Part shown: in pieces, positions 48,538-61,600 of the stretch
Numbering within the stretch: position 1 is the first letter of the stretch
Layout of the letters: each line of letters opens with the position of its first letter
Assembly: GCA_026874595.1 (NCBI GenBank)
Contig: CM049312.1
Coordinates: 29,751,456 to 29,815,455, forward strand
DNA length: 64,000 bases
Source of the DNA: Sipunculus nudus
Taxonomy: Eukaryota > Annelida > Sipuncula > Golfingiida > Sipunculidae
Reading direction: 5' to 3'
Notes under the pieces: generated by a model
The model's input: the letters and a program-made list of their open reading frames with translations, nothing else
What the model was told of the DNA's origin: nothing
Databases searched by the model: none
Position numbers and translations under genes: made by a program

Positions 48538-48773
48538 CACACATATATATATAAATATATATATACTTAATCATATTTCAAATAATTATAATGTTTTAGA
48601 AAATAAGTTATTTTGTGAATTCTAAGCAAGGTTTAGATATAACATTTTTTAGTAAGTAGATCCAGAGTCTTTAATTCTATTTATCAATATATTTCGTTTG
48701 CAATATTATAATATTATTCTCTGAAAAGTGGGGGTACCCCCCATCCCCCTATATTGACGCCCCTGTGAACCAG
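48421..48773. mobile_element. hAT MITE with 8-bp target duplication
   Basis: The element at 48429-48765 has ends CAGTGGCGTCAAT and the complement of CAGGGGCGTCAAT, flanked on both sides by TGAACCAG (48421-48428 and 48766-48773). The 8-bp duplication and CAGNGGCG ends place it in hAT. It is 337 bp, has no ORF, and contains a (TA)n tract at about 48480-48533. Confidence 0.88.
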
Positions 48774-49134
48774 TGATAGAACTGCCTTAATATTAAATGT
48801 AGGGTTACGGTGTACAGTAAGTTTAACATAATCTTCAAATTCCTGTTTGCAATATATGCTCATATTAATTAAAGGGATGACAGAGTGTTGTTCCAATTGC
48901 TTTAAAAGGTTTCTGTTTTCTCCAGAACACATTTTTGTTGTTGTTGGAGGTAACCGCCTCCATTTTTAAAGCTAGCTTCACTTTAAGTATATGCACATCT
49001 GCAGAATTCCATTCCGGTTTCGGACTGCGTAGCAGGGCAGTATCACACGCTTCCTCTCATTTTATATCCTGTTGAAAACTAGGCACGGTGACCACTGCAC
49101 CTGCCGGCCCTGGGTTTAATCGTACCCATGGGTT

Positions 49135-49326
49135 ATACTACCGAGGAATCCCCGAAAAGTGCACTTGTTTGTGAGTGAAACACGGCCGTTGGGCACAGCC
49201 TTCCCATTACGCCTGGAGAGCGCTCACCCTGGGTTTGGACCGACCGAGAAAATTCTCTTGGCTGAGATTCGAAGTCACGATCTTCCGGCTTTGAGTCCTG
49301 TGCCCTATACCCTTGAGCCACAGAAG
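49135..49326 (-). mobile_element. tRNA-derived SINE
   Basis: Read on the minus strand it has the head TGGCTCAAGGGTATAGGGCA, a box B-like GACTTCGAATCTC, and a body matching the SINE at 39921-40290. Confidence 0.65.
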
Positions 49327-49328
49327 TC

Positions 49329-49735
49329 GTTTAAACACTATTTGTTTTATACTTTTCAATCCGGAATCCTATTTGCTGTACACCATTTAATCTTTAACAC
49401 ATTATGCAATGTCCAAAGCTGAACACTTTTTGCCGAATATTTTTCAATAGTTGCCTGATAACATTTATTCTTGAACATTATTTGATGTATACTAATCAAT
49501 ATTGAACACTAATTGCAATTTAAAAAAATCTACTTGCTGTAGTCTATTTAACCATGAAACTATAATTGTGTTCCTTTCAACCATAGACACGTTTTGCTGT
49601 ATGCTATTTGATTTTGATGACAATTTGTCAGACACTGTATTCAATCATTAACATTATTTGCTGCAAACTGTTCTATCATGAATCATGTTAGCTGTATATT
49701 ATTCCATCTTGAACATTATTTATTAGTGTAAATTT
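49329..49735. repeat. Degenerate tandem array, unit about 31 bp
   Basis: About a dozen diverged units resembling TTGAACATTATTTGCTGTAT followed by ACTATTCAATC. Confidence 0.6.
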
Positions 49736-52700
49736 CTGAATGGGGAGTTAGTTTGCATTGCGTGCATGGCCCCGTGGTACCTAATTACAATGAGCCGACT
49801 TATGATGTAAGCATCGAGGGTTGGTGAAAAGATTCATGTGTTTCCTCTGCATACTTACCACACACCAACGTTTGATCCGTTTCTGGTTATATACCGGATA
49901 TGGTGATCCAGAATGATGGCTAAGTTTTGGGATCTCCAAGTACTTTCTATTAATAATGATAGCGTAACTATACGTTCAACCGATGCCCAATATAACTCTT
50001 CTAGATGGCCTTCAGTCGTGCATTATTGAACAACGCTTATGCCACAATACAATACATATCACCATTAGTCTGTTCCAGTACCGTGTATGCCGTAGTGTCA
50101 ACTGCCCCAGTCTAGTCGGTCACGTGACAGATGTTTGTAAGGTAAAATTGATCGCGTCACGTTTTATTTACCTAGTGACGTGATAACAACGCTCCAGCCT
50201 TTCTCAGTGACTGCGCCCACGACGTTCCGTTCGTACATGCTTTGAAGGAGGGAATTATTGAAACTGAGCAAACGTGACAAGCACTTAGTCAGTGGTTGTT
50301 CTGATAAACACAGCCTGCGATATTATCTGGTCTAATAAAAAACCTAAGGTAGGTGTATTTTATCATATTAAGAGTCCCTTGGCCCATGTTAGACATTCAT
50401 TCTTTGAGGAGCATATAGATGATTATATAAAAATAATTCATGCGTCATTACTTTGTCTTCTTATGCTTGTGGTCTGCATGATTCTTTGGTTTGAGATTTT
50501 AGCCACATTTTGAGGTGTTGTTGATAATATTAGAAATCTTTGTTGCCCTTTAGACATTTACAAGGAATACATAATGAACCCTCAGGAGTTTGTACAAATG
50601 CTGACATTTAACATTTGGGTGACTACCAATATTTCAAATTGAAAACAAGGCTTTTATTTTATCTATATCCTATTTGTATACATCATCTACGGAAGATCTG
50701 CCTTTATTTTAGTGGCATGTTTAGAACTTAAAATAAATGTAAATAAATGTGCAATTGGCCAATTTATCAAACCAATTACCGGAGCTCTTGGTGTCCTGAG
50801 CGGCCCTCTGACCAGTAAAGAGTTTAAGGCGCCTATTTCGATATCTAAACCGATATATAAAGCGAAAATAATCCAAGATAAACCTTGTCCCACCGTACAC
50901 AGGGTGTTCGTTTTGATTATATTCAGGTGTTTATAACATGGCGGGGTGCCAAAATAATACAAACAAGGACATCTGGCGGTTGGTCAGACACACGAGTTTG
51001 CAAAAGGCATTTTACCACTATTAGCCTTATCAACTTTGGAACACATGCAGCTATCAGGTTACATGGTTTTTCTGTGTGTCAACATTGGCGGATGTATCGT
51101 GTTTACTAACAGATTGATGATAAAAAAGTTCATACATCCGTCTGAAACGCATTGTATCTTGAACTATTCTTAACAGATATTATCCATAGTTCATTAAAGC
51201 CAAATATAACACAAATTCTACAGAAGGGTAAGTGATGAGCCGGCTTTAAAATTTAAAACAGGCCTCGGGTGAGGCGGGTGTTTCGTCTTCCTTACTTTTA
51301 TGGTGTCGTGTTATTAGAGACTTCTTTTAAGGCTTTTTACTTTACAATGAAGCTTCCTCCGCCAATATTAATATTTTCTTAATCGCCGACGTTAGTACTT
51401 TTAGAAACTTTATCAAAGTTTGCATTCGCATAAGTGTCATAAAATCTGCAGAGATTTTCAGCCGATTTATAGGTTTATTAACTCAATCTGTGTTTTAAGT
51501 GTTGGTATATGAATGCTTTTATGTAAACATAAATTATCGTGCATCGTTATTTAAATTAGGTTTGCTGATATTTAATGAATAGCTGCTGAAATTATTTTGT
51601 ATAAAGAGTGAAATTTAATTTTTCAAGTTAAAAATAAAGGCTTATTCACGTAACATATGAATAGTTAAATAAATTGAAATGGTTTATACGTTATCAGCTT
51701 TTAGGAAAGTTTATAGATATGTGATTTTAACAGAAGAAGTTGTACATGTATATTTGAAAAGTAACAAAGTAACAAAAATAACCTTACAAGAACTTAAATT
51801 TTCTTTTCTCTAACAAATATTTAAAAGATCTCATTTCTAACTACATTGAACCTTAAAGGCTATGAACCTCTTGTTGGAATTAATGGTGTACCTATTTGAA
51901 AAAAAAATATCCATTGTCCGATCACACAACGTATTTCCTAGGATGTTTTGATACTTCATATCATTTGGATAATTTTTCATAGATTAAAGTCAGATTAAAT
52001 GTATGAACATAAGTATTTAAAAAAGGTGGCAGCAAGAAGACCCTGAAGTTCTAAACGGTCAACTCCAATAATTAATCATGGCAAACCTCCTGAATATGCC
52101 TAAATATGTTGTCAGATATACTTTATATTACATCCTTCAACGATGGCTTCTGTGGCCATTGTGCATATATTATAGTCAGAATGTTCCCCAAACTGTCTAG
52201 TGCCAAAGTTACCACACTGTATGTTTTATCAAGATGACATTGGCGGCCATTATAGAATTATAGGTTAGGATGATGCTTATACGCTACAAAAACCAGTTAA
52301 GCAGAATTTTCAGTAAAAATTGGAAGAAAATGGCATCTCGGTTTAAGGCATTTGGTATCAGAGGTACCATATTTCCTTTTTTTGTCGAAGTGGCGTCATT
52401 GCCATTTGGAAAAAAAATTGCGTTAATTATAATCTTGAAACCCAACTTTAACCCTTTCGGTGGATTTTTACACAATAACTTATAGACAGTGACACTCTGT
52501 TCATTATTAAAGCTCATATATTTTATAATGTTTTATCAAGGTGACATCAGTGCTCACCTTGGGTTAAGAGGTAAGGTTGATACCGAAATAGAGCTTCTTT
52601 AAGTTTATAAGCAATTCTAGAGTTGGGAGAAAATCTTTCTAGTTCATCTGTTACCAGAGAAATTAGACACAATATTTTTTGTTTGTTTTTGAGATGGCGA

Positions 52701-52923
52701 CGGGGACCATGGCCAGTACATCAAAGTCAGTGAAATCAATGTAACAGTAAATTTAAAGATAAAAACATACAACAATGACAAAAACGGACAGCTGTCATTT
52801 GAATAACTACCAAAACGTGAACTGCAGTATAAAACTGATATACCCTATGAATTCTAGGATAGATTCCAGGTCTGTTGCAAACTTGATAAGTTAAAAGATG
52901 TTGTTTTATTGTAACAAGCCCGG
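49736..52923. other. Intergenic, no gene recognised
   Basis: AT-rich. 50690-50960 is open on both strands but neither frame is recognisable. 51060-51150 resembles 7600-7660. ATGTTTTATCAAGRTGACAT occurs twice, near 52220 and 52530, marking an old repeat. Confidence 0.4.
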
Positions 52924-53236
52924 ACGTATATACATAGACACACATGTACATAAATACATGCTGACATACATACATGCATACATACAGACGTAAATACATA
53001 CCTACATACATAAATACTGATTATCATGCATATCTACATACCTACCTACCTAACTTAGTACCTACATACAAACATACACATACATACATAGACATACATG
53101 CATATATATTTATATACATACATATATACATACCCACAGATATACCCACATATAGATATACATACAGATATATACAGATATATGTATATATATACACATA
53201 CATACATTCATATATAAATACAGACATACATACATT
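52924..53236. repeat. (TACA)n-type low-complexity tract
   Basis: Impure CATA/TACA repeats over about 310 bp, giving Tyr-Ile-Thr-like false ORFs on both strands. Confidence 0.85.
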
Positions 53237-53370
53237 GAGAGGGGCCTGGATGCAATACACTTGACCTATCATTCGGGGGAGGCCAAATGATGGAATGAGG
53301 TCTATACATTCTTGGTATATCTTACTGTTTGCTTTACATGATTTTTCATATTATTACACAGCAGCAAGAC

Positions 53371-53498
53371 ATGGAACCCTACCCGATAGAGGAGGTATTA
53401 CAAGCCCTCCGAGCAGTAGGGGCGACTTTAAATGAGGAAGTCGTCAAGGACACTCGACAGAAAGAGACGAAGGCAGAAGAAGACGGGAAAGACAAAAA
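53371..53498 (+). CDS. TRAF-like gene, first recognised coding exon
   Basis: Starts at an ATG and ends in phase 2 at AAAAA|GTAGGA, a weak donor. Phase agreement with the next exon supports it. In-frame sequence upstream (QQD) reaches the TTACACAG at 53361, so it could be an internal exon. Confidence 0.6.
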
Positions 53499-55596
53499 GT
53501 AGGAGAACCTTATTATGTCTTTGTTAATATATAAATCCAGGGAACCATTTGGATGCGGTTCTCGATTTACAGTGGAACCTGTCTGAAAGACCACCGGTCT
53601 AATAAGACCACCAGTCTAGTAAGACAGTCTCATTGGTTATAACTGATCTGAATATTCATGAGTACCTGTGAATCAAATCCACTTTTGTCAAGTCCCATGG
53701 GTGGTCTTATAACACACGTTTCACGGTATTGTATTTTGTTATATCTGTTTAAAGCAAAATGAACCATACTCTTCATATGGTTCTTTTACTAGCCGGGCTT
53801 TAGTCAGACGGATATATATCAAAGGAACTTATTAAACCTTGAAATAAAATAGGATTAAACTGTTACAGTGATTAAACCAGTTATTAATATAAACCACAAA
53901 TTTAACCTTTACTTTGCCTTATTTATTATATTTGGACTTCAGCCTGTTCTTTATAATTTGAAATAAATGATTCAACACCAATGACAGCTTTAACTGTTCA
54001 GTAGGCTCTATGTGCACAAGCAAAGTTTGCGTGTTTCTAATTTGTATTTGATCTTCTCCAAGCAAAATTCCCTTGCTCGCGATGGTGTTAGAAAATGTAT
54101 ATGGCCATTCAGCACAGGTTACGCTGACGAAGTTTCGTCTGATAATCAAAATTGAGCCAACCTTGCTCTTTGAGTCAAGAAACAAAATTAGTTATGGATT
54201 TAGTTACATATGTGCTTTCAGTTACATCCTTGGTTGTTTTAATCAATCAAAACGTTTTCAAGTTAAATTCACAAAACTATTTCCTCGTTGCTGTAAATAG
54301 TTCAATTTGACGTTGACAGAGCGAATTGAAAAATATCCTTCAACACTCTAAAAGCTGGTGACACGTCTTGTGCATTAGATTGAAACCCCTGTTTGTCCTA
54401 TTTTTTTTAAACACGTCAAAATATTACAACATATTTCACGGGGAAATGTGTTTCAAATAGCTGTAAACATATTTCAAATTCAACTTAAACATGTTTTGCT
54501 AATACACGCGTTTCATAGCTTTTTCCTGCCAAACGGTATTATTATTTGAAACACGTATATTTTCACATGTTGGGTATTGAAACATGTTTTCCATCAAAAC
54601 ACCTCTGAACACGTTTTAAACACTACTAAACCTGTTTCAACTTGAAACTTCTTTATATCTTGACACGCCTTTTTGTCCCATTTTTTAAATCACGTTTACA
54701 TTGGTAAAACATGTTTTACCATTATACTAGTTGCTTTTTTCAGTTTTAACTGAAAACAATGAGAAACATTACTTGTTGAACTTTGGTTTAAATGTTTCTT
54801 GAATTTCTCTAGTTCTTGGTCTAGGAGTATACTACTTTTGCGATGACAAACATAAGGAATAATTCAAAGTTTTGATTTATTGAGATCTGAAACTTTGAAT
54901 TTCAAAATCAAGCATTATTAAAACAATACACAATCACATTTACTTTCAATCTATAAGTCTGTAGCCTCTTTTACTTCACCTGCAACACCACATTCGCTTA
55001 GATAAGAAATAAAAGCTTTTAGGTAGCAACACTGTTTGAAACCCCAAATTCAGTGTCTAAATTCAATTCAAAAGTGGTTTATATTCATTTTAGACCCCAT
55101 ACAGTATACATTACTTTAAACCTGATACAAGGATCTTTCTGAAAGTATACATATTTTTTAATTTTTTTTTCATTTTTACATGATTTTGAAACATTTAAAA
55201 AAAGTTAAATTTTCAAAAGGAACACTATTATAAGCCCCCTGTAACAGTATACACTTTTTCATGAACTAATATTACACTTTATGAAAATATCTCAAAGGTG
55301 TTTTGTTTTTTCTCTATCATCATTCTGTCTACCCAGAAACTGAAATTTTAAGTTTTTTTCCCAACAAATTATAGAATGAAAATTTACAATTTTAGTTTAT
55401 GGTTAGATAGAATCATGATAGAAAAAAAACATAAAAAACATTGAAAGTTAATTATCGAAGGTGCTAATATATTTTAATTATAACAGGTAAGAATTAAAAT
55501 CTTTTCATCTTACAATGTAAACCAATAACATCAAACAAAATATACCATTATACAGAAATGAACAGATCTGCAAGAATATAATGGTATCACGGTACA

Positions 55597-55641
<45 letters not shown>

Positions 55642-58600
55642 ATTGGAAGAATCTGCCTGTCTTTTGTCACATGAAATGGGTTAAAATGAAAATGGCATGA
55701 GAAATCACAATTACTATACCACTGTTTTTTATATGGTTTTATTTTTATGTTTTCTTTTCAGTATATTTAATGAACTAGAAATTCAAAATAATTCCTTTTA
55801 TAGGAATTTTGAATAGTTGGGTAATCTCATGTTAAATACAGAGAAGTTTGTACAATTCCTATGGCGTCAAAGGAATGTACATTAACCCTTATAGGGGATT
55901 CATGAGGCTATTAAGGTAAATCATTTAAACTATATATATATAATGCAAACTCTAAATTATTTATAATATATCAATACAAATCAATAGTACAGACATATGG
56001 CTGTGTATAGAATATAGGTATTACTTATACAAATAAATACTTAGAATAAGTTTTTTTGCACAATGAAAGGTCCTTTTACTTAAGTACAGACCCCTATACT
56101 TGTACTCAAGTGCATTTAAAAATCATGTACATGTAATTGTACATCAAAATTAAAAGAAGCCTACTCGTGCTCAAGCAGAGATGCCTTGTACTTGACCCAA
56201 GCCTGAAAAGAGTGAAAACGCATATTTTTTTTCTTACAATTTCCGAGGTGTAATTCCCCTCATTGGGAGTTGTGGATCTCTGGAAGGGAAATAGTCCCAC
56301 GTTGTAAGTGGATCTTCGATATGCCCCTGGGTCCTGTACGTATGGGTGCCTCTTTTGCAAGTAATTCCCCTCATCTGGGAGTTGTGGATCTCTGGAAGGG
56401 TATTAGTCCCACGGTGTAAGTGGATCTTCGATATGCCCCTGGGTCCTGTACTTATGGGTGCCTCTTATGCAAGTAATATCCTGTTATGACGTCATTACGT
56501 ACAGTTCTTTCACAGTCGGCCATGTCCAATTTAAGGGTCTATGAAAAAATGTCGCCAAGTCTAGGCTTTCTTCTCAAATCATGTTTTAACTTGTTTGGTG
56601 GAAAATCACATCATGAAATCAATGTTTCCACATCAATAATACATACATTTTCCTCTCCCTACTCCTGGTGCACAAATATCGGGCTTTTGCCTTACCAACA
56701 GTCAGCACAAAAAAACCTGTACAGGGGCAGTGGAAGAGACTAAAACTGTATGTAATTTTGGGACTTTAAAATTTGTAGGTCAAACAGTATCGCAAGGTCA
56801 TCGCTAGAGCTCAGTTGACATTAACTTAGTTATAAACATGCAGCCAAAAACAATGATATACATGTATTTTTTTTTTCAAACGTTTGCCGTGCACGTATTC
56901 ATCATTTCATGAATTATCAATCAATTCAATTGTTATGATTGAGTGGGAATAGAGGTGTTTGGGGTGAACAGCGGTAATTAACCTTCATTCTGTGTGCAGC
57001 TTCTTCCATTTTGAATATGCGTTAAGCCCATGCTACGACTTCGTCCACTGACCATTGTTTCTTTTCTTCCATATCCAATCTCAGGTAGTTTCCTTCTGTC
57101 CTATAGCTTGTCCTTTCATCCGATCCGTTAACCGCACGTTTTCGTCATCAAACGTCCGTTAAAACACCGAAAAAGCCTACCCGTTCGATTTGAATAGGAG
57201 CGAAACATGTTTAAAACGTGTGTCGAACATGTTGAAACGTCTCACGATTAAAGAAAAAATTAAAAGTGCCGCACCACATGATTTAAATATGTCTCTATCT
57301 AAAACATATTATAAAGTGAGACATGTCGCAACTACTTTGAAAAGGCAACTCACCCCGCTTTTTGCAGTGAAATATATGAGAATAAGAAGCACCGGTATAT
57401 ATCAATTCCTTAAAGTAAACTCTAACAAAATTTCCAGTTTATAGAAACTTTAACGAGAAAGTCTGTCAGTGAAAGAATATTTAACGTAAAAATGGAATTT
57501 GTTTGGATATATTGTTCAGCATGTTTTTGTAATGGGTTACACACCGAAAACCTGTGCTCTAAAGGCTCCGGCCTACTGTTACTCCAGTTATTCCTAGCCA
57601 CGTTTTACATAACACCAAGTACCTGCTTCGCCGCTGCATTCTGTTACGTGTGTAGTCTGTCACGTCCCCGCCCACCAATAAGTCAAATACTTTTATTCTT
57701 TCATGTTGTTAACAAACAGAATTTTAAAATATTAAAACACTCATAGACCGGTATCATATAGGCACTATATTTGCAGTTCTGGTAGTGCCATATTGAATTA
57801 CTCAAGCGTATTTTTTAAACTCCTTAATCTTGTATACTATTTTTGCTTCGCCGCCAAGGTATGTGTTATCTATACGGTTGCAATATACACAATGACAAAC
57901 TGTGTTTTCTGTGTTTAAATGAAGTTACATTCCAGCAGTTCTGGAATCAATTAACACACAGTGCATAAAAACATAAGTTGAAATGCAACCAACATATTTA
58001 ACAAAAGAAATGACAAAAAGTGTACATTCAATAAAAATCGCTAAAGTGCCTCAGTTTCAGGTGAAGAAGTACACAAAAATAAGTAAATACTGAAACCGTG
58101 AACATATTATTCTATCACATTAAAACCCACTCCGGATTCCAAGGCGATGAATCAGCAATAGATACTCGATCCCGTGTGTAACTTCACGAGTACGCCCAGT
58201 CCACATCTGTTGCAAACTCACCAGTCCCTCTGATTGTATCCCACATGATACTTTTATTAAGACCAAACATCAGACCAACTCTGGTCGATTCCTCTCAATA
58301 AATTCCATACAATATATTTCAACAACTTAAACGGATTTTAGACGCTCTCTGAATTGCTATAAGCCCAAAACAGACTAACGCGCGCATCCCGCGCGCGCGA
58401 CGCGCGCGGCTTGCGACTTATTCAAAACACACTAACGCGGCTACAATGCGCACGACACGCGTAAGATTGGATGGTATAAACCAAGCATCTATTGTATTTT
58501 GTTTATCTTTGTAAAAATATTAATTTTGATAATCAGCATTGGATTAATTGTATACAAATATGTATCTGTTTGTGACCGAAAATGTTCTTAATATTACAGA

Positions 58601-61600
58601 CCTCACTCACTATACTTAACGATATTTATATATTGGTGTTGCTTTGTTGCACATTTTCTATCCAAGTACAAATGAATAATTATAGTTCAATAATTTATAA
58701 CAAATATTTCAACCGCAGTTTAATATAGAATGCGAGTGTTGGGGAGGGGAACCCTCTCTTTAGTAATGTTAATATAAGGAATCCCCACGCGGCAAAGCGC
58801 GCGTCACGCGTCAAAAATCGCTCCAGGGACGATAGCTGACGCTTGACGCGCGCGTGACGTTTTGTCATTGATAAATAGATTGGAGCGACTTTTCCGGATT
58901 TGACGCTTGACGCGTGATGCTTGACGCGCGCGTGCGCGCGCGTTAGTGTGTTTTGGGCTTTATAGGCACACTGGAAATGTCAAACAAACATATAGGAACT
59001 GTCATGAAAGCCAGTAAACTTGTGAGAAGGAACCTCTGACGGTTTTACTCGATGTAAATAAAATTAACGATGAAACGATTATCGATTGTCGGTAATCCGA
59101 ATATTTGGGACACACATAGATACCACCGCTAATTAAAGCTGCTCCCAAAAATGCGAAATCGACGTAGGGCGGGGTTTTAGTGACACATCCAGACTCCACT
59201 GCTATTTGGAATTCTAGGGGCCACTTTTACCTAATTATGAACACGATTAAACATATTTTACACCTATGAATACAGCTATTTTTTTTTACAAATTTACATT
59301 AATTCGGATGGATGTATTACCTTGACCAAAATGACCGAACTCCACTCGCGTATTTATAATTGACAGATAGCTATGCCTTTAGAAAAGCTACGTTTTGGCA
59401 AGTTTCTATCTTTGACTGAACCATAAAAAAAAGATGAAAGAACTCGAAATTTACGTGCGAAGATTAACACACATGGGAATAGCCTGGTTTTCTGGTAAAG
59501 AAGCGTCTCATAAGCAAAAGTAACAGAAATTACTTTATGATGTCTTACAACACATTGCCAACACAAATATAACTATTATTTCAATCACATATGTATACCT
59601 TAACCACTATAACCTGTTCTTACGAATTGTGTCAAATGTAGATGTTGAGTATTTTAATGATTTTCATCTTCTAGTCGGTCATCGAGGCAAGAGGTATTGT
59701 TAGATTTAAATCCATTAGCTACCTCTAAAATAATATATAGTTATAGCCTTTTCATTGTACATATATACACATGGTCTATCTGAGTATTCCATATTACAAA
59801 AAAAAATCAGTTACACTAGTGCATTCTTTGGGGTTTCAAGCATTATATTTATCTTATATCATATGTGTCCATTATTTTTATAAAAGGTCTAAACACCCGA
59901 CCCCCTCCCAGATAGAAGCCATGACGGAGCTGGCGGAAACTTTAACAATAATGCAAAGGACGATCAACGACCAAGAATTGGAAGTGGAAGCACAAGAGCT
60001 GAGACTTCGCCAGGTAACTGGCGCCATCTAGATTGCTTATTATTATGATCAAGAATAAGTACTCTGATTTTTAGTATAATGTCAGTAAACACATCAAAAA
60101 CCGTACAACATTTGGTTAGATAAAGCGTTTAGATAAACACACGTGAAAAATGTTGACTAACTTACTAGATAGTGTATAAAACTGTTTAGCGTTAGTATAA
60201 TTTAAATATGTATTCTCAGTATACTATCGTAAAAATATCTAAATCTCAGTAAAATCCGGGATTCTTATCATACTGTCACTGAATGTCCAGGAGAGATTAA
60301 GAATGTGTTTTACTAGGTTTTCTTCATTTTACAAATCCATGACATCACAATGGTACTAGTCGCATCGTATTCGCGTATTTTGTGGAAATTTAGCTCGTAC
60401 ATCCTTATTTCATTGAAATCAAAACAAAAGGCTACAGTTATTTGAGTCAGTATAAACAAGCAAAGGCTACTGAGAATATACTGAGGTTCAAAGGAAAATT
60501 CGTCATCTTTGGTTGTTTGAAATGCTATTTTAAAATTAGTCAAAATATCCCTAATTGAAGAAACATCTTAATCTCTCGATCAATGGAATATTAAAACCCC
60601 GAACAAATGCTAGAATTCCATATAAATGGACTTTAAAATCTTGAGTTCACCGCAGTGCCGAGCTTATATGCTATGAAAACATTGTCAGAATCTCCGATAT
60701 GTAACCAAATGGACAAAATATAACGGTTCTAATACCAAAAGAACTAAATGTAAGCAATCGCCAAGCAATCACTGCAAGCCTCAAAGCATTCTTCTCACGC
60801 GAGATCTCGTCTATGCAGGGGACAGATCTCTGCCAATCAATGTACACAAGGCACTATTTTCATTCGAACGCAAGCTATATCGCCTGGCATTTGAAAATTA
60901 CAACATTTTAGGCATTGGAGCAAATATAGAACATACTTTGTCAACATTCATTTCAAATATAACGAATATAAAGAATATAATTGTCTGTCTGTTTTTTACA
61001 TGTTGTAAAACTCAGGGAACTATATTCCGGCGCAATATTGGTGAAGTAGCACGTGCCACACGGTTCAAGCATGTGTTTGGTAAATGGGCACGAATCTGGT
61101 GTGACAGGTGACGTCCAGGTGCATGTGGTCCGCCATGTTTGTATATAGTGATTGGCCCAGCAATCTAGGTCAAATCCGCTGTATTTCCGTGTCGTGTGCA
61201 CATCCCCGTGCAGGGATCTATCATTGTCTCAATAGACCTTGATCATGTACGGACATTGGCTTAGAAGCAACGTTGTGCCCTTATTTCAGCTTTTGAAAAT
61301 CAGCCATAATCAAGATCTTGCGCAAACACAAAAGGCATAATAAAATGGCACTCGGGGAGACCAAAGTAATTACAGACAAAATATTTTTGTCCAAATATGG
61401 ATATAGAAATAAACTCATCAATCCTTATAAGCATCCCCGTGCTGCCTTGGGATTCAGTCAGAGACTCCAGACTACAACCTGCTCCCGTCTGGGGGTGAAA
61501 CGTGAACTACTATACAATGTGATACAGAATTACACCTATATTTTGTAATTTTTATAAATATCAATGTTCTGTAGTGTGACTACATACATGCATACATACG

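Noticed and set aside
50687-50962. Open frames on both strands with protein-like composition
   Set aside because: Neither frame is recognised and both are equally open, so no direction can be supported.
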